Under the pieces are notes generated by a model, which searched no databases, was not told the DNA's origin, and saw nothing but the letters and a program-made list of their open reading frames with translations. From assembly GCF_008728515.1 (NCBI RefSeq), contig NC_044978.1, forward strand, positions 1,941,771-2,005,770: a stretch of DNA of 64,000 nucleotides, read 5' to 3'. The stretch is from Papio anubis (lineage: Eukaryota; Chordata; Mammalia; Primates; Cercopithecidae). A program made the translations under genes and the position numbers. Shown here piece by piece: positions 10,011 to 21,322 of this stretch. Position 1 is the stretch's first letter, and every line of letters begins with the position of its first letter.

Positions 10011-12645
10011 AAAAATGCCAACAAAAAGAAGTCCAGGACAAGACAGATTCACAGCAGAATTCTACCAGACATTCAAAGAAGAATTGGTACCAATCCTATT
10101 GACACTATTCCACAATATAGAGAAAGAGAGAATCCTCCCTAAATCATTCTGTGAAGTCAGTATCACCCTAATACCGAAACCAGGAAAGGACCTAACCAAA
10201 AAAGAAAATTACAGACCAATATCCTTGATGAACACATATGTAAAATTCCTTAACAAAAGACTAGCCAACTGAATCCAACAACATGTCAGAAAGATAACCC
10301 ATGATGATCAAGTGTGTTTCATACCAGGATGCAGGGATGGTTTAACACATGCAAGTCAACACATGTGATACACCACATAAACAGAATGAAAAACCAAAAT
10401 CACATGATTATCTCCACAGATGCAGAAAAAGCATTTGACAAAATCCAGTATCCCTTTATGATTAAAATTTTCAGCAAAATTGGCATACAAGGGGCATACC
10501 TCAATGTAATAAAAGCCATCTATGACAAACCCACAGTCAACATAATACTGAATGGGGAAAAGTTGAAAGCATTCCATCTGAGAACTGGAACAAGCAGGGA
10601 TGCACCACTCTCACCACTCCTCTTCCACACAGTACTAGAAGTCCTAGCCAGAGCAATCAGACAAGAGAAAGAAATAAAGGACATCCAAATTAGTCAAGAG
10701 GAGGTCAAACTGTCACTGTTTGCTGATGATATGATTGTTTACCTAGAAAACCCTAAAGACTTCTCCAGAAAGCTCCTAGAACTGATAAAATAATTTAGCA
10801 AAGTTTCCAGATACAAGGTTAATGTATGTAAATCAGTAGCTTTTCTATACACCAACAATGACCAAGCAGAAGTTCAAATCAAGAACTCAACCCTTTTTAC
10901 AATAGCTGCAAAAAACAATAAAATACTTAGGAATATACCAAACCAAGGAGTTAATAGACTTCTACGAGGAAAACTACAAAACACTGCTGGAAGAAATCAC
11001 AGATGACACAAACAAATGGAAACACATCCCATGCTCATGGATGGGTAGAATCAATATTGTGAAAACAACCATACTGCCAAAAGCAGTCTACAAATTCAAG
11101 GCAATTCCCATTAAAATACCATCATAATTCTTCACAGAACTAGAAAAACAAAATCCTAAAATTCATATGGAACCAAAAAAGAGCCCACATAGTCCAAGCA
11201 AGACTAAGCAAAAAGAACAAACCTGGAGGCATCGCACTACCTGATTTCAAACTATACTATAAGGCCAAAGTCACTGAAACAGTATGGTACTTGTATACAA
11301 ATAGGCACATAGACCAATGGAACAGAATAGAGAACCCAGAAATAAACCCAAATACTTACAGCCAACTGATCTTTGACAAAGCAAACAAAAACATAAAGTG
11401 AGGAAAGGACACCCTATTCAACAAATGGTGCTGGGATAATTGGCTAGCCACGATAGGAGAATGAAACTCATCTCTCAACTTATACAAAAATCAACTCAAC
11501 ATGGATCAAGAACTTAAATCTATGCCCTGAAACTATACAAATTATAGAAGATAACATTGGAGAAACCCTTCTAGACGTTGGCTTAGGCAAGGATTTCATG
11601 ACCAAGAACCTAAAAGCAAATGTAATAAAAACAATTATAAATAGCTGGGACTTAATAGAACTGAAGAGCTTTTGCAAAAGGAACAGTCAGCAGAATAAAC
11701 AGACAACCCAAAGAATGGGAGAAAATCTTCACAATCTATATATCTGACTAATATCCAGAATCTACAATGAACTCAATCAAATTAGCAAAAAAAAAAAAAA
11801 AAAAAAAAACAGTCCCATCAAAAAGTGGGCTGAGGACATGAACAGACAATTCTCAAAAGAAGATATACAAATGGCCAACAAACACATGAAAAAATGTACT
11901 AATGATCAGGGCAATGCAAATCAAAACCACAATGTGATACCACCTTACTCCTGCAAGAATGGCCATAATCAAAAAACAAAAAAACGATGCTGGCATGGAT
12001 GTGGTGAACAGGGAACACTTCTGCACTGCTGGTGGGAATGTAAACTAGTACAACCACTATGCAAAACAGTATTCCTTAAAGAACTAAAAGTAGAACTGCC
12101 AATTGACCCAACAATTTAATTTGTTGGTGTCTACCCAGAGGAAACGAAGTCATTGTATGAAAAAAGATACTTGGACATGCATGTTTATAGCAGCACAATT
12201 TGCAAGTGCAAAAATGTGGAACCAACCCAAATGCCCATCAATCAACGAGTGGATAAGGAAACTGTGGTATATATATGCAATGGAATACTACTGAGCCATA
12301 AAAAGTAATGAATTAATGGCATTCACAGAGACCTGAATAAGATTAGAGACAATGATTCTAAGTGAAGTAATTCAGGAATGGAAAACCAAACATCGTATGT
12401 TCTCACTCAGTGGGAGCTAAACTATGAGGATGCAAAAGCTTAAGAATGACACAGTGGACTTTGGGGATTCAGAGGGAAAGTGTGGGAAGGGGACAGGGGA
12501 TTAAAGACAACAAATTTTGTGCAGGGTAATGGGTGCACCAAAATCTCACAGATCACCACTAAAGAACTTACTCATGCAGCCAAGCACCACTTGTTTTCCA
12601 ATGACCTATGGTAATAAAAAATTAAAAAAAAGACTTTGATGAAAG

Positions 12646-13720
12646 GTTGTAAGAGGAAACAGTGTAGAAACAAGGCCAGGAACACGTCAAGAAGATAGAA
12701 GAGTGGTCTCTCAGCACCAATGACCCAGTCCTGCCGGACTTGTGACTTTGAAGGTTCCAGTCTGGTTATGCCTCGACTGGGAATCTATACAATTTTTTGA
12801 ATGAACGAGTAAAGGAAGGAAGGAATGAAAATGCTTATATTCTCTAGAAGGAATAAGTTCAGTATTTTTTTCTGGAAATCACCCTGCCTCATTCTTATTC
12901 ATTTTAGAACCCTTTATACTTCCTCTGTCTAAATGGTTCTACCTTCTGTCTAAAGTCCGGCGTCTAAACCCCGAGAATCCGACAGCATCCTTTTCTCTAC
13001 TAAACAAGCTTCTGCTCTGCTGTAAGAAGTAATCCTAAAAATAATATTTCAGTTTAAGAGTTAAGATAACATTTATTTCAAGTCATTGTTTTGGCCTAAT
13101 TCAGAAACTCCTTGCTTAGGAGACATTTTGTCAATCAAACGGAGACAAGGGAAGTATTGAAGGGCGTAGTGGAGGGGTTTGTGCTCGTGCTGTGTTTATA
13201 GTTCGACAACAGTTCCATGCACACACAGGAGGAATCTGTTTGATTTGCTTCTCTTTTCCTTACTCACTGAAACATAAATATTTAATGCATGAGATTCTGT
13301 TCAGAAGAAAGTGGCTGGGTGCCAGTTCTGGGTTAGTACCCTGCCTGAGGACATGAGCAAACTATTACAAACGATGCGAGCTATGTATACACCATGTTGT
13401 CAGTACAAGCTGTAATAATCAATAGGCTTTTTATTTTATTCTAGTACTTAAACCAGCATCTGCTATATCCTCATAATAAAAATGAATGGTGTTTTTCAAA
13501 CTGTATTTGATTATTCAGCTTTGTGTTTGAAGATCAATACTATTGCTCCCTTGATTGCATTTCATCATTACCAGTCAGTTTTCCCTGGAGGCTCTGTTTA
13601 ATTTGCTGAAATTAGCTGCAATCAGAGCTTCTTATTCTTGTCTATAAAGCCCACATTTAAATTAAAAATGAGTTCTTCTCCAAAAATTGTTCGCTGCTCC
13701 TGGCTGTGTTCTGCTCACTG
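12646..13720. other. Unique AT-rich sequence
   Basis: No repeat, exon or RNA gene recognised. The right part (about 13380-13660) is a repeat-free AT-rich block with several TAAT/ATTA cores and a ctgaaattagctgcaatc motif. It has the look of a conserved non-coding element, but that is an impression without any alignment. Confidence 0.4.
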
Positions 13721-13721
13721 T

Positions 13722-13838
13722 CAACACACACGTATACACACACACACGTATACACACACATGTATACACACACACACATATACACACACACGTACACACA
13801 CACACGTATACACACACACACGTATACACACACACAGA
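13722..13838. repeat. Compound CA / CGTATACA microsatellite
   Basis: About 117 bp of alternating purine-pyrimidine built from CA runs broken at intervals of roughly 16-20 bp by CGTATA, TGTATA, CATATA or CGTA cores. It is both a (CA)n microsatellite and a short higher-order repeat. Such sequence favours Z-DNA and length polymorphism. The open frames here on both strands (His/Thr-rich and Cys/Val-rich) are simple-repeat artefacts. Confidence 0.93.
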
Positions 13839-15075
13839 GGAAAAAAAGAAAACACCCAGGGAGATCAATGCACCATTAAACCGAGAAAAGTAGATCAGAG
13901 TATGTTTTGTAAACAGTCATTTTGCAAACTTATGAATGTTGTCCATCAGAATGTGTGAAAGTTAAGTGGAGACTGACATGGGCCTAATGTGATGACGTTC
14001 TGATGCGGCCGCAGGAGGAATCTCTGTTGTATTGTATTTTTCTCTTGGCATCCGTAAGCACATCTTACTTTTATTTAACTTAATGAAAGATAAAAGGAAG
14101 AAATATTTAGTATCTAATACTCTTTCAATCTTGGTCCACGTCTCATTTAGATAGATAAAATGACTTTCTGCATATTTAAGTTGAACAGTAGGAAGTTTGA
14201 CTAAAAAACTCCAGAAGGTTTTGATTTCTAAGTTTAAAATATTTCTTACACTTTTGTGGATAGACTCCTCCCTTTGCTGCTAATTAGATTTTTCCTTCTG
14301 ATCAGTGTCTAACCAATTATGTTCCAAGCATATTTAAAAATTCACATTGGAAACAGCCTTTTTGACATTTATCTGAAGGTATTTATTTGACAATATGTCT
14401 TGCCTGTGGCTACCTATAATTCATTTCCAAACATTTATATAAAACTTGAAGTTTTTAAAAAAATTCAGGAGAAAATGTGAATGTTTTCTCTACATGTTAA
14501 TATACATATTGACATTCGTTTGTAGGTAAGAGACAAGAAATGTCAGCTTCAAAGAATAATCTTTTACAAGGAAGTGAAAACAGAAGAGAAAACCATGTGT
14601 AAGCTTAACTAGGGGACTTATTACCATAAACAATATAATGAGAACAAGTTATATTTGCTACTATTTCGTGCCTTTTTAATTTTCAGCCTTAATCACAGGA
14701 ATAAATTGCAATTATGCCAATTTTAATAATACCTTAACAAGCTTCTGTCAAAATGATGGCATCAATAACATTTTTTAGGAAAGATCCTTGAAAAAAGAAA
14801 TTAGAATACCAATGGGACTGATAGTCGTAGAATCAGGTGACATGCAACTTATCTAGAACTAATTTGAGAAATGCCTTTTGTTGTTGATATTTATTTAGCC
14901 AACATCATAGAGTGCCTTTTGGGGTGATTAACCACTTTTTGGCTTGTCATAGATGCTTATCATCATTCTGAGATGCTACCCCTGGGACAGTTGCCATTGT
15001 ATTAATGACTTATTTTCATACATGTAGTTAACAGAATCATACCACATGTGAAGATCCTATAGCAGTTTTATAACA
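13839..15075. other. Unique AT-rich sequence
   Basis: About 1.2 kb with no named repeat and no credible coding frame. A single NotI-like gcggccgc site (about 14006) stands alone in AT-rich DNA and does not form a CpG island. Confidence 0.5.
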
Positions 15076-15079
15076 ATAT

Positions 15080-15300
15080 TTGTTGCTGACATTTATTAAG
15101 CACTTACTATGAGATAGGCACCATATAATTTCATTTGTTTTTCTCAACCACTGTATGTGACAGGGACTTCCATGCTGCATTTGATGACCACGGAGCGGTC
15201 ACATTAACTTTGCTCTGGGCTGTATATATAGAAATGCTGAAATTTGAAATCAGACAGTCTTTTAAAGTCAGTAAGCTTAAACACTAGGCTACGCCTGCTT
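15080..15300 (-). mobile_element. MIR, antisense
   Basis: An old tRNA-derived SINE in reverse. Blocks resembling the antisense MIR core and tail are tttattaagcacttactatgag, gataggcaccatataatttcat and the decayed gaaatcagacagtct end. Strongly diverged, in line with an age before the split of placental orders. Confidence 0.6.
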
Positions 15301-15339
15301 GAAGGGGTGACTAAATGAAATATGCTTACACTGTTTTCT

Positions 15340-15405
15340 TAGTCTAATATCATAGTGCCTTGCTCATGGTAGATATTACATAAATATTTGCTGAATGTAT
15401 GACGG
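15340..15405 (+). mobile_element. MIR or L2 3' tail
   Basis: Short match to the shared MIR/L2 3' end: catagtgccttgctcatgg, then agatattacataaatatttgctgaatg. The two families share this tail, so the family is not decided. Confidence 0.5.
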
Positions 15406-15599
15406 GAACAAAAAAAGATTCAATTTTATATAGAGAAAAAGGCACTAGGATTGGCTTTGCACCCAAATTTGAACCTATCATTTACCTGTTGAAGCTTTAT
15501 TATTCATATATAAGTTGGCATATCAATATTTATCAATGCTCAGATTTAATTATTCCTACATGTGCTCCTTCCATTTTCAAACTCTTACAGTTATTTATT

Positions 15600-15748
15600 T
15601 TTACATTTCTCCTGGAAGATGGCAAGCTTTCGCAGAATAGAGACTGCCTCGTTTATCCGTATAGACTGGTTTATGCATTTAGTCATTTAGAATCTAAGCA
15701 GTGTCTTTTGACACATGGCAGGCACTCTGTAAATACTAATGAAATTAA
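15600..15748 (+). mobile_element. L2 3' end
   Basis: Decayed L2 3' region, sense: agaatagagactgcctcg, cagtgtcttttgacacatggcagg, cactctgtaaatactaatgaa. The frame of 149 codons covering 15399-15848 crosses this relic and is not a gene. Confidence 0.6.
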
Positions 15749-15749
15749 G

Positions 15750-16357
15750 GGTTTAATTAATTTTGTTTACCTACATTCAACTATTTTAGATTTGCATCTG
15801 GCCTCTTATCTTAACGATTGCTCTAAATGTGTTTTCTTTTCCCTATGAAGGGAAAAGAAGGAAAAAGGAAAAAGACCTATGAAGCAAAGTAATACAAGAA
15901 ATTAGGTAAAATACTGTATTTGGCATACCTGATACAAATTTATGCTCTTAAAATTCTTGTGTTTCTAGTCTGTAGATCAAAAGGGCATAGCCTATTACCC
16001 AAGATAAATCATCTGTATAAAAGATGTGAAAAGATAACAATAAATTTTATGAAAGCTTTCGGTAATCATCTTTTTTTTCCACCTCACTCTTCATTCCATT
16101 ATAACCAGTAAGTGTCCATTAAGTTTTGCTGCATCAGACATTTTCAGTATTTAATGACTGTTATAAAAGAGGCAACAATACATCAGAGAACAAACATTGA
16201 AGAGCTGGAATTCCATAAAAAGCTGAGGTGTTGCTAAGTAAAACACCCAGTAGGCAAATCATTCCTTCAACTGCAATGCCAGACATTAGGTCCTACTTCA
16301 TATTGGAGCTTTGAGAAATCTTCCAGCCAGGGGCAGAGACGTCAGTGAGCCTGAAGA
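15750..16357. other. Unique AT-rich sequence
   Basis: Nothing recognised. It includes a purine stretch (about 15843-15875) of ggaaaagaag-type units and otherwise ordinary AT-rich DNA. Confidence 0.5.
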
Positions 16358-16672
16358 CATGTCACTTTTTTGTTTTTTGAGGCGGAGTTTCGCTCTTGTC
16401 ACCCAGGCTGGAGTGCAGTGACGCAATGTCGGCTCACTGCAACCTCTGCTTCCCGGATTCAAGTGATTCTCCTGCCTGTCTCCCGAGTAGCTAGGATTAA
16501 AGGTGCCCACCACTACGCCCAGCTAATTTTGTATTTTCAGTAGAGACAGATTTTCACCATGTTGGTCAGGCTGGTCTCGAACTCCCGACCTCTGGTGATC
16601 TGCCAGCCTCGGCCTCCCAAAGTGCTGGGATTACAGGTGTGAGCCACTGCACCCGGCCAACAAGTCACATTT
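16358..16672 (-). mobile_element. AluS-like, antisense, with TSD
   Basis: Full-length antisense Alu (about 16369-16659) from a T-rich tail to gtgagccactgcacccggcc. Flanks acatgtcactttt (left) and acaagtcacattt (right, 16660-16672) form a 12-13 bp TSD with two mismatches. The middle linker has small deletions. Confidence 0.9.
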
Positions 16673-16782
16673 AAAAAATCACTACCACTATCGGTTACCA
16701 TTCTCTTTTACTTGGAAAATCTGAGTTTACCTAGAAGGACATCATCATTATCAATAATGCTGTTTGATGTGAATTCTCTGGT

Positions 16783-16858
16783 AAAAAAAGAAAAAAGGGA
16801 GGAAAGAAAGTAAAGAAAAAAGAAAAGAAAAAAGGAAAGAAAAAAAGAAAGAGACAGA
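16783..16858. repeat. GAAA/GGAA purine tract
   Basis: About 75 bp of nearly pure purine (aaaaaagaaaaaagg, gaaagaaag, aaaagaaag units). Simple repeat. Confidence 0.85.
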
Positions 16859-17169
16859 AATACACCTTTATCCAGTCTTACAGTGCTTGAACTAAATAAC
16901 CCTGATGCGTGTCTGTGCGGTGGTGGTGGTGTGCAGGTTGCACACGGAAAGGCACTTGAATGCCTCCCTACCTCCTCCTCCTCTCCACCCCATTCCACAT
17001 GCCAGTTCTGTCTCTGGTCTTCTCGGAGAGAGTCAGACTTCTGGCTTGCATCCTTGCCCCAGTATTTCTTCCCTCTGTTTCACCTTCCTCATCGCCACCA
17101 GGTCTCCCTTTCAGGGCGTCTCTCCCTGAGCCTCTCGGGCCGTGGCTTGTTGCTGCCAGTGTCGCCATT

Positions 17170-17800
17170 GACTCATTTTTTCTAGCCACAGAAGCTGTTC
17201 CTGGAACACACTCAGCAAGCTTCCGCCATATGGCCTTCCTACTTCCTCTTCCCTCCCCAGAGAAAACGCCTTCCCTGGATCGATACATGACTTGCTATCT
17301 CAATTTGCTTAGGACTGTGCAAAGTTACCTCCCTGGGCAGGCCTTCTCCCACTGGCCTATACCTCAGAGGCTGCAAGCTATGGCCCACAGGTCAAATTCA
17401 CCCAATGCCTGGGTTTTCTTTCTTATGACTAAGGATAGTTTTTATAATTTCAAATGACTGGGAAAAAAATCGAAAGCAAAATAGTAGTTTGCAGGACATG
17501 AAAATTAGGAAATTCAATTTTCAGTGTCCACAAATAAAATTTCATTGGAACATAGTCACATTCATTCATTTACTTATTGTCTATTTCTGCTTTTGCAGTA
17601 CAACTGCAGAGTTGAATAATTGTGAAACACATTGTAGGCTCATAAAGCCTAGAGTATTTACTATCTGGCCCTTTACAGAAGAAGCTTGTGGACCTCTGCT
17701 GTAAATAATACCTATTACACCAACCTGCCACTCTCTAAGTCCCTTACCCAGCTTTACTGTTCTTCATAGCACTTGTCATTGTGCTATAAGTAAATGTTTT
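17170..17800 (+). mobile_element. L2 split by a hAT element
   Basis: Decayed sense L2 3' region in two pieces. Left: gctgttcctggaacacactc, then ctgtgcaaagttacctccctg and gcaggccttctccc (to 17364). Right: cactctctaagtcccttacccagctttactgttcttcatagcacttgtcatt (17699-17800). In the L2 consensus these blocks are adjacent (cctccctgac then atctaaa then ccagctttat), so the hAT element at 17365-17698 was inserted between them. Confidence 0.65.
17365..17698 (-). mobile_element. hAT-type non-autonomous DNA transposon
   Basis: A 334-bp element with terminal inverted repeats: the left end CAGAGGCTGCAAGCT mirrors the right end AGCTTGTGGACCTCTG. The internal landmarks (tatggcccacaggtcaaattc, aaaatttcattggaacatag, ttatctggccctttacagaag) are those of a common placental hAT MITE. 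Flanking 8-mers ctatacct and ctgtaaat match 5 of 8, a worn 8-bp TSD, as expected for hAT. It has no transposase frame. Family name is not resolved (MER33/MER58 group is my guess), and the strand is nominal. Confidence 0.75.
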
Positions 17801-17804
17801 TATC

Positions 17805-18760
17805 GAAATGTGGTACTCAGAAAAATACAAAGATGATATGGATTATCAGATCTGCTGCTCAGATCAAGAAATGGAATATTACAGCACCCAGATGGCTTCC
17901 AGAAAGACCCCACTCATAATCTTCCCCCAATACAACAACTGTTTTGATTCATAATACTATACATTAATTTTATGTAATCTTTATATAAATAGGATCATAC
18001 TATATGTAATTTTTATATCTGGCATCTTTCACTCAGTGTTACATTTGTGAGATAATCTACATATTTTTGTGCAGCAGCACTACATTCAGCTTAATTGCCT
18101 ATATTATTCTATTGTACACATAAAAATACACCCTGGTTTTAAAAATCTGTTTTATTAATAGACTTTTTTTTTTTTTTTTTGAGACAGAGTCTCACACTGT
18201 CACCTGGGCTGCAGTGCAGTGGTGCGATCTCAGCTCACTGCAACCTCTGCCTCCCAGGTTCACGTGATTCTCCTGCCTCAGCCTCCCAAGTAGCTAGGAT
18301 TACAGGTGCACACCACCACACTTGGCTGATTTTTTTTGTATTTTTCATAGAGATGGGGTTTCACTATGTTGGCCAGACTGGTCTCAAAATCCTGACCTGG
18401 TGATCCACCTGCCTCAGCCTCCCAAAATGTTGGGATTCCAGGCGTAAGCCACCGTGCCTGGCCTAATAGATGTTTCAATTGTACCTGATTTTGGACTAGC
18501 TTTGGACATATACTGCTACTATGAGCATTCTTGTACATGTCTTTGGCACAGATACACATGCACTTCTGTTAAACGAACATCGAGTGGTGGGAGTGTTGAA
18601 TCATAGGGCATGTAGATCAGCTTTGGTGGATACTGCTAGCCAGTTTCCCAAAGTGGTTGAACCAATGTCACTCTCACTAGAAATAGGTAAGTGTTCCATT
18701 AACTTCCTCCACATGCTTGCCAACACTTGTTTTTCCCATTTTTTAAACTTTGGATGTTTT
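17805..18760 (-). mobile_element. L1M 3' end, antisense, split by an Alu
   Basis: Antisense old L1: 3' UTR (tataaataggatcatactat, ctggcatctttcactcagtg, ctattctattgtacac) followed beyond the Alu by the ORF2 C-terminal region (gagcattcttgtacatgtc, gaatcatagggcatg, cccaaagtggttgaacc, cacatgcttgccaacac). The Alu at 18164-18463 interrupts it between ttaatagac and taatagatg. Confidence 0.8.
18156..18471 (-). mobile_element. AluS-like in L1M, antisense, with TSD
   Basis: Full-length antisense Alu (18164-18463), T18 tail, then ctcccaaaatgttggg and accgtgcctggcc at its 5' end. TSD taatagac / taatagat (18156-18163, 18464-18471). Younger than the surrounding L1M. Confidence 0.93.
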
Positions 18761-18764
18761 GCCT

Positions 18765-19066
18765 GATTCTCCCAACTAGGATGTGACCTTCAAGGAGAAC
18801 AGGAACTTTATTTAGCTTAATTACCATATGCACAAATGCTCAAAACTGCAAGTGTTCAGCTAGTGTTGAACACTTAAGTAGTAAATGCTTAAGTAGTAAA
18901 GCTGTAGGAAAAGGCGCAGACTTTGTTCCAGAGCCTCAGATCCTTTCTCTGCTGGCCTTAACTCACCCTGCTCCGAATTGTTGTAGTGTCTATCTGTATC
19001 TTTGCAATAACTTTTAAATCTCTACACCATTCACTATACAGTTTAATGTATTTTCTTATTCCTCCT
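18765..19066. other. Unique sequence, nothing recognised
   Basis: No repeat or coding signal. Contains a short direct repeat (agtagtaaatgcttaagtag) near 18870-18897. Confidence 0.45.
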
Positions 19067-19314
19067 ATTGGGATCAGGGTTTCTCTTGCTGGTATTGACC
19101 TTTTTAGCCAGGTAATTCTTGGTTGTGAAGGACTGCCCTGTGCATTGTAGGATGTTCAGCAGCATCCCTGGTCTCTACCATTAGATACTAGTAACACTGC
19201 CTCCCCAACCCCACCCTCCACCCCACAATCGTGACAACCTAAAATGTCCCCAGACATTGCCAAATGTCCCCCAGGAGGCAAATTTATTCTCAGCTGAGAA
19301 CCACTGTGCTAGAT
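19067..19314 (-). mobile_element. MER5A hAT-Charlie element, antisense
   Basis: Essentially complete MER5A (19075-19306): it starts CAGGGTTTCTC, has tgcattgtaggatgttcagc, agcatccctggtctctac and atgtccccagacattgcc, and ends GAGAACCACTG, which is the inverted partner of the start. The 8-mers flanking it share only the final GAT, so the TSD is decayed. Non-autonomous, no coding. Confidence 0.9.
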
Positions 19315-20190
19315 AATGAGCTACGTAAGGATAAACTCCTTTCCCCGAAGTTTAAGCGCAGAGTTTTACTTGCGGTACATGCTTCGACTACTACAGACTT
19401 TTGTCAATCTTCTTGGTGTTCATTAGTTATCAAGACGGCTTTAAAGATCTATAGGTCCCAGAGCAACCCAAACCCTAGTGAATCCAAACCCCTGGGAGTG
19501 GGTCAAGGCATCTGTAAAGGGAAAAGTCGTCCAGGTCGTGCCAGGGAGCAGCCAAGTCTGAGAATGACTACTTCACATGCGTGCTATTTATTAACTGAGA
19601 AATAATTCAATCCCAATGTCAGACCATGCTGTGCATCTGCATGTTGATACAAAATTTTCCCTCTTAAGAAATGGAGATATGTATTGCATTCTATCAATTT
19701 ATTTTCTGAAAAACCTATTCAATTCATGGATATTGTCTTCATCTAGGCAATCTCTAGTGCTTGCATTTAAGAGTTCTTATTTTTCATAAGATCTTTGTTT
19801 TGAAACATATCTGCTGGTGCAATTATTTTTCATGCTTCCAGTTTTCTGTGAGAAATGTCATGAGAGATGAATTTTGTTAATTATACCACCTTTACACCAT
19901 CAGCATCACCTTTTGGGATAAAAATTGTAATAGTAGTCAGAGCAGATGGTAATGAAAAAGAAAGAGTGACTTCTTGAGAAATAAAAGAAGGAACCAATTT
20001 ATATGTGCTTTGCTCTCCTGACTTTAAATTTTAAAGTCAACAGTATAAAGCACAAAAGAGACTGCATTTTGCAACAACATTTTTTCAAGTGATATATACA
20101 TTGGGCTGGTGAAATTACATTTTTATGCAATGGAAAGGCAATTTTTATATTTAACTTTTAGTTTTTATTGATTCTTGAGTAGTTTGTTGT
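19315..20190. other. Unique AT-rich sequence
   Basis: No named repeat. A 113-codon frame (19264-19605) begins inside the MER5A and has no family resemblance; taken as chance. Confidence 0.45.
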
Positions 20191-20300
20191 TAAACTTTTT
20201 TATATTTCCCAGATACACCAAGTAAAAAACAATAAACTTTTGTATATTTCCCAGATACACCAAGAAATATACTTGTATATATTTCCCAGATACACCAAGT
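20190..20300. repeat. Irregular triplication of a 22-bp motif
   Basis: The string TATATTTCCCAGATACACCA plus AG occurs three times without change at 20201-20222, 20243-20264 and 20278-20299, with spacings of 42 and 35 bp. The sequence before each copy is also related (taaacttttt, taaacttttg, atacttgta), so this is a decayed tandem repeat of about 40 bp. It ends exactly where the L1 insertion site begins. Confidence 0.9.
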
Positions 20301-21167
20301 ACTTTTTAAAATTTTATTTTATTTTATTTTAAATTCCGGGATACATGTGCAGGATGTGCAGGTTTGTTACACTGGTAAACATGTGCCGTGGTGGTTTGCA
20401 GCACCTATCAACTCAATACCTGTGTATTAAGCCCCGGATTCATTCGCTGTTTATCCTGATACTCTCCCTCCCCTTGCGCCCCCAACAGGCCCCAGTGTGT
20501 GTTGCTCCACTCCCTGTGTCCATGTGTTCTTATTGTTCAGCTCCCACTTATAACTGTGAAAATGCAGTCTTTGTTTTTCTGTTCCTGTGCTAGTTTACTG
20601 AGGGTAACGGCTTCCAGTTTCACCCATGTTCCTGCAAAGGACATAATCTCATTCCTTTTTATGTCTGCATAGAATTCCATGGTGTATACGTACCACATTT
20701 TCTTTATCCAGTCTATCACTGATGGGCACTTGGGTTAATTCCATGCATATGCTATAGTGAATAGTGCTGCAATGAACATACACATGCGTGTATCTTTGTA
20801 ATCGAATGGTTTATATTCCTTTGGGTATACAGCCAGTAATGGGATGGCTGGGTCAAATGGTATTTCTGGTTCTAGGTCTTTGAGGAATCACCACACTGTC
20901 TTCCAGAATAGTTGAACTAATTTACACTCCCACCAACAGTGTAAAAGTGTTCCTATTTCTCCACAGCCTTGCCAGCATCTGTTATTTCATGACTTTTTAA
21001 TAGTCATCATTTTGACTCTCATAAGATGGTATCTCATTGTGGTTTTGATTTGCATTTCTCTAATGACCAGTGATGTTGAGCTTTTTTTCATATGTTTGTT
21101 GGCCGCATAAATGTCTTCTTTTGAAAAGTGTCTGTTTATGTCCTTTGCCCAGTGAAAAGTATATTTT
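20297..21167 (-). mobile_element. L1P 3' end, antisense, 5'-truncated
   Basis: A primate L1 in reverse (20307-21156): tail of tttta units, then the 3' UTR (gggatacatgtgcaggatg, ggtttgttacactgg) and ORF2 C-terminal end (gaacatacacatgcgtg, ggttatttccatgc-type landmarks, gtgtctgtttatgtcctttgcc). It breaks off at 21156. Flanks AAGTACTTTT (20297-20306) and AAGTATATTTT (21157-21167) give a probable TSD. Younger than most L1s in this part (L1PA grade). Confidence 0.88.
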
Positions 21168-21322
21168 GACTTACTTTCACAAACTACAATATTGATAGGA
21201 TAATGCAAATGTTCTTTTATATTAATAAAAATTCTGGAGGACTTGAAAGCAGTTACCTGAAAGAAGAAAGGAGACAGGCTACTCATTTTCCATTTTTCTG
21301 TCTCCCCGAGATTTCCTTTGTT

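Larger units (their letters stand above)
7983..12420 (+). pseudogene. L1 ORF2 relic (endonuclease and reverse transcriptase)
   Basis: Remains of the endonuclease/reverse-transcriptase protein that nicks the target and primes cDNA. Surviving pieces in order are: endonuclease (8272-8455, with LNIYAPN); the linker (9091-9306); RT start (10015-10272, with LIPKPGKD and YRPISLMN); the RT palm (10314-10793, with the catalytic FADD in LSLFADDM, about 10719-10730); and the C-terminal segment (11838-12119, with the cysteine/histidine region CWHGCGEQGTLLHCWWEC). The pieces are separated by two Alus, frameshifts and stops. The normal stop corresponds to TAA at 12418-12420. No continuous frame exists, so the catalytic residues seen are fossils. 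Confidence 0.9.
5308..12629 (+). mobile_element. Near full-length primate L1, inactive, split by two Alus
   Basis: A complete L1 retrotransposon of about 6.7 kb once the Alus at 8462-8765 and 9689-10010 are removed. In order it has a 5' UTR (5308-6924), an ORF1 relic (6925-7903), an ORF2 relic (about 7983-12420), a short 3' UTR and an A-rich tail. It is bounded by a perfect 16-bp TSD, AAGACTTTGATGAAAG, at 5292-5307 and 12630-12645. The first base of the TSD follows TTTT/AA, in line with the L1 endonuclease preference. The 3' UTR phrase gggtgcaccaaaatctcac points to an older primate lineage (L1PB or old L1PA grade). Both ORFs carry stops and frameshifts, so it cannot move itself. Confidence 0.93.

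Noticed and set aside
13638..13958. His/Thr-repeat and Cys/Val-repeat proteins
   Set aside because: Translation of the CA/TACG microsatellite on both strands.
14000..14015. Isolated gcggccgc site as a CpG island marker
   Set aside because: No surrounding CpG enrichment; a single site in AT-rich DNA.
15399..15848. 149-codon plus-strand frame
   Set aside because: It crosses L2 3' sequence, has AT-rich composition and no domain or splice evidence.
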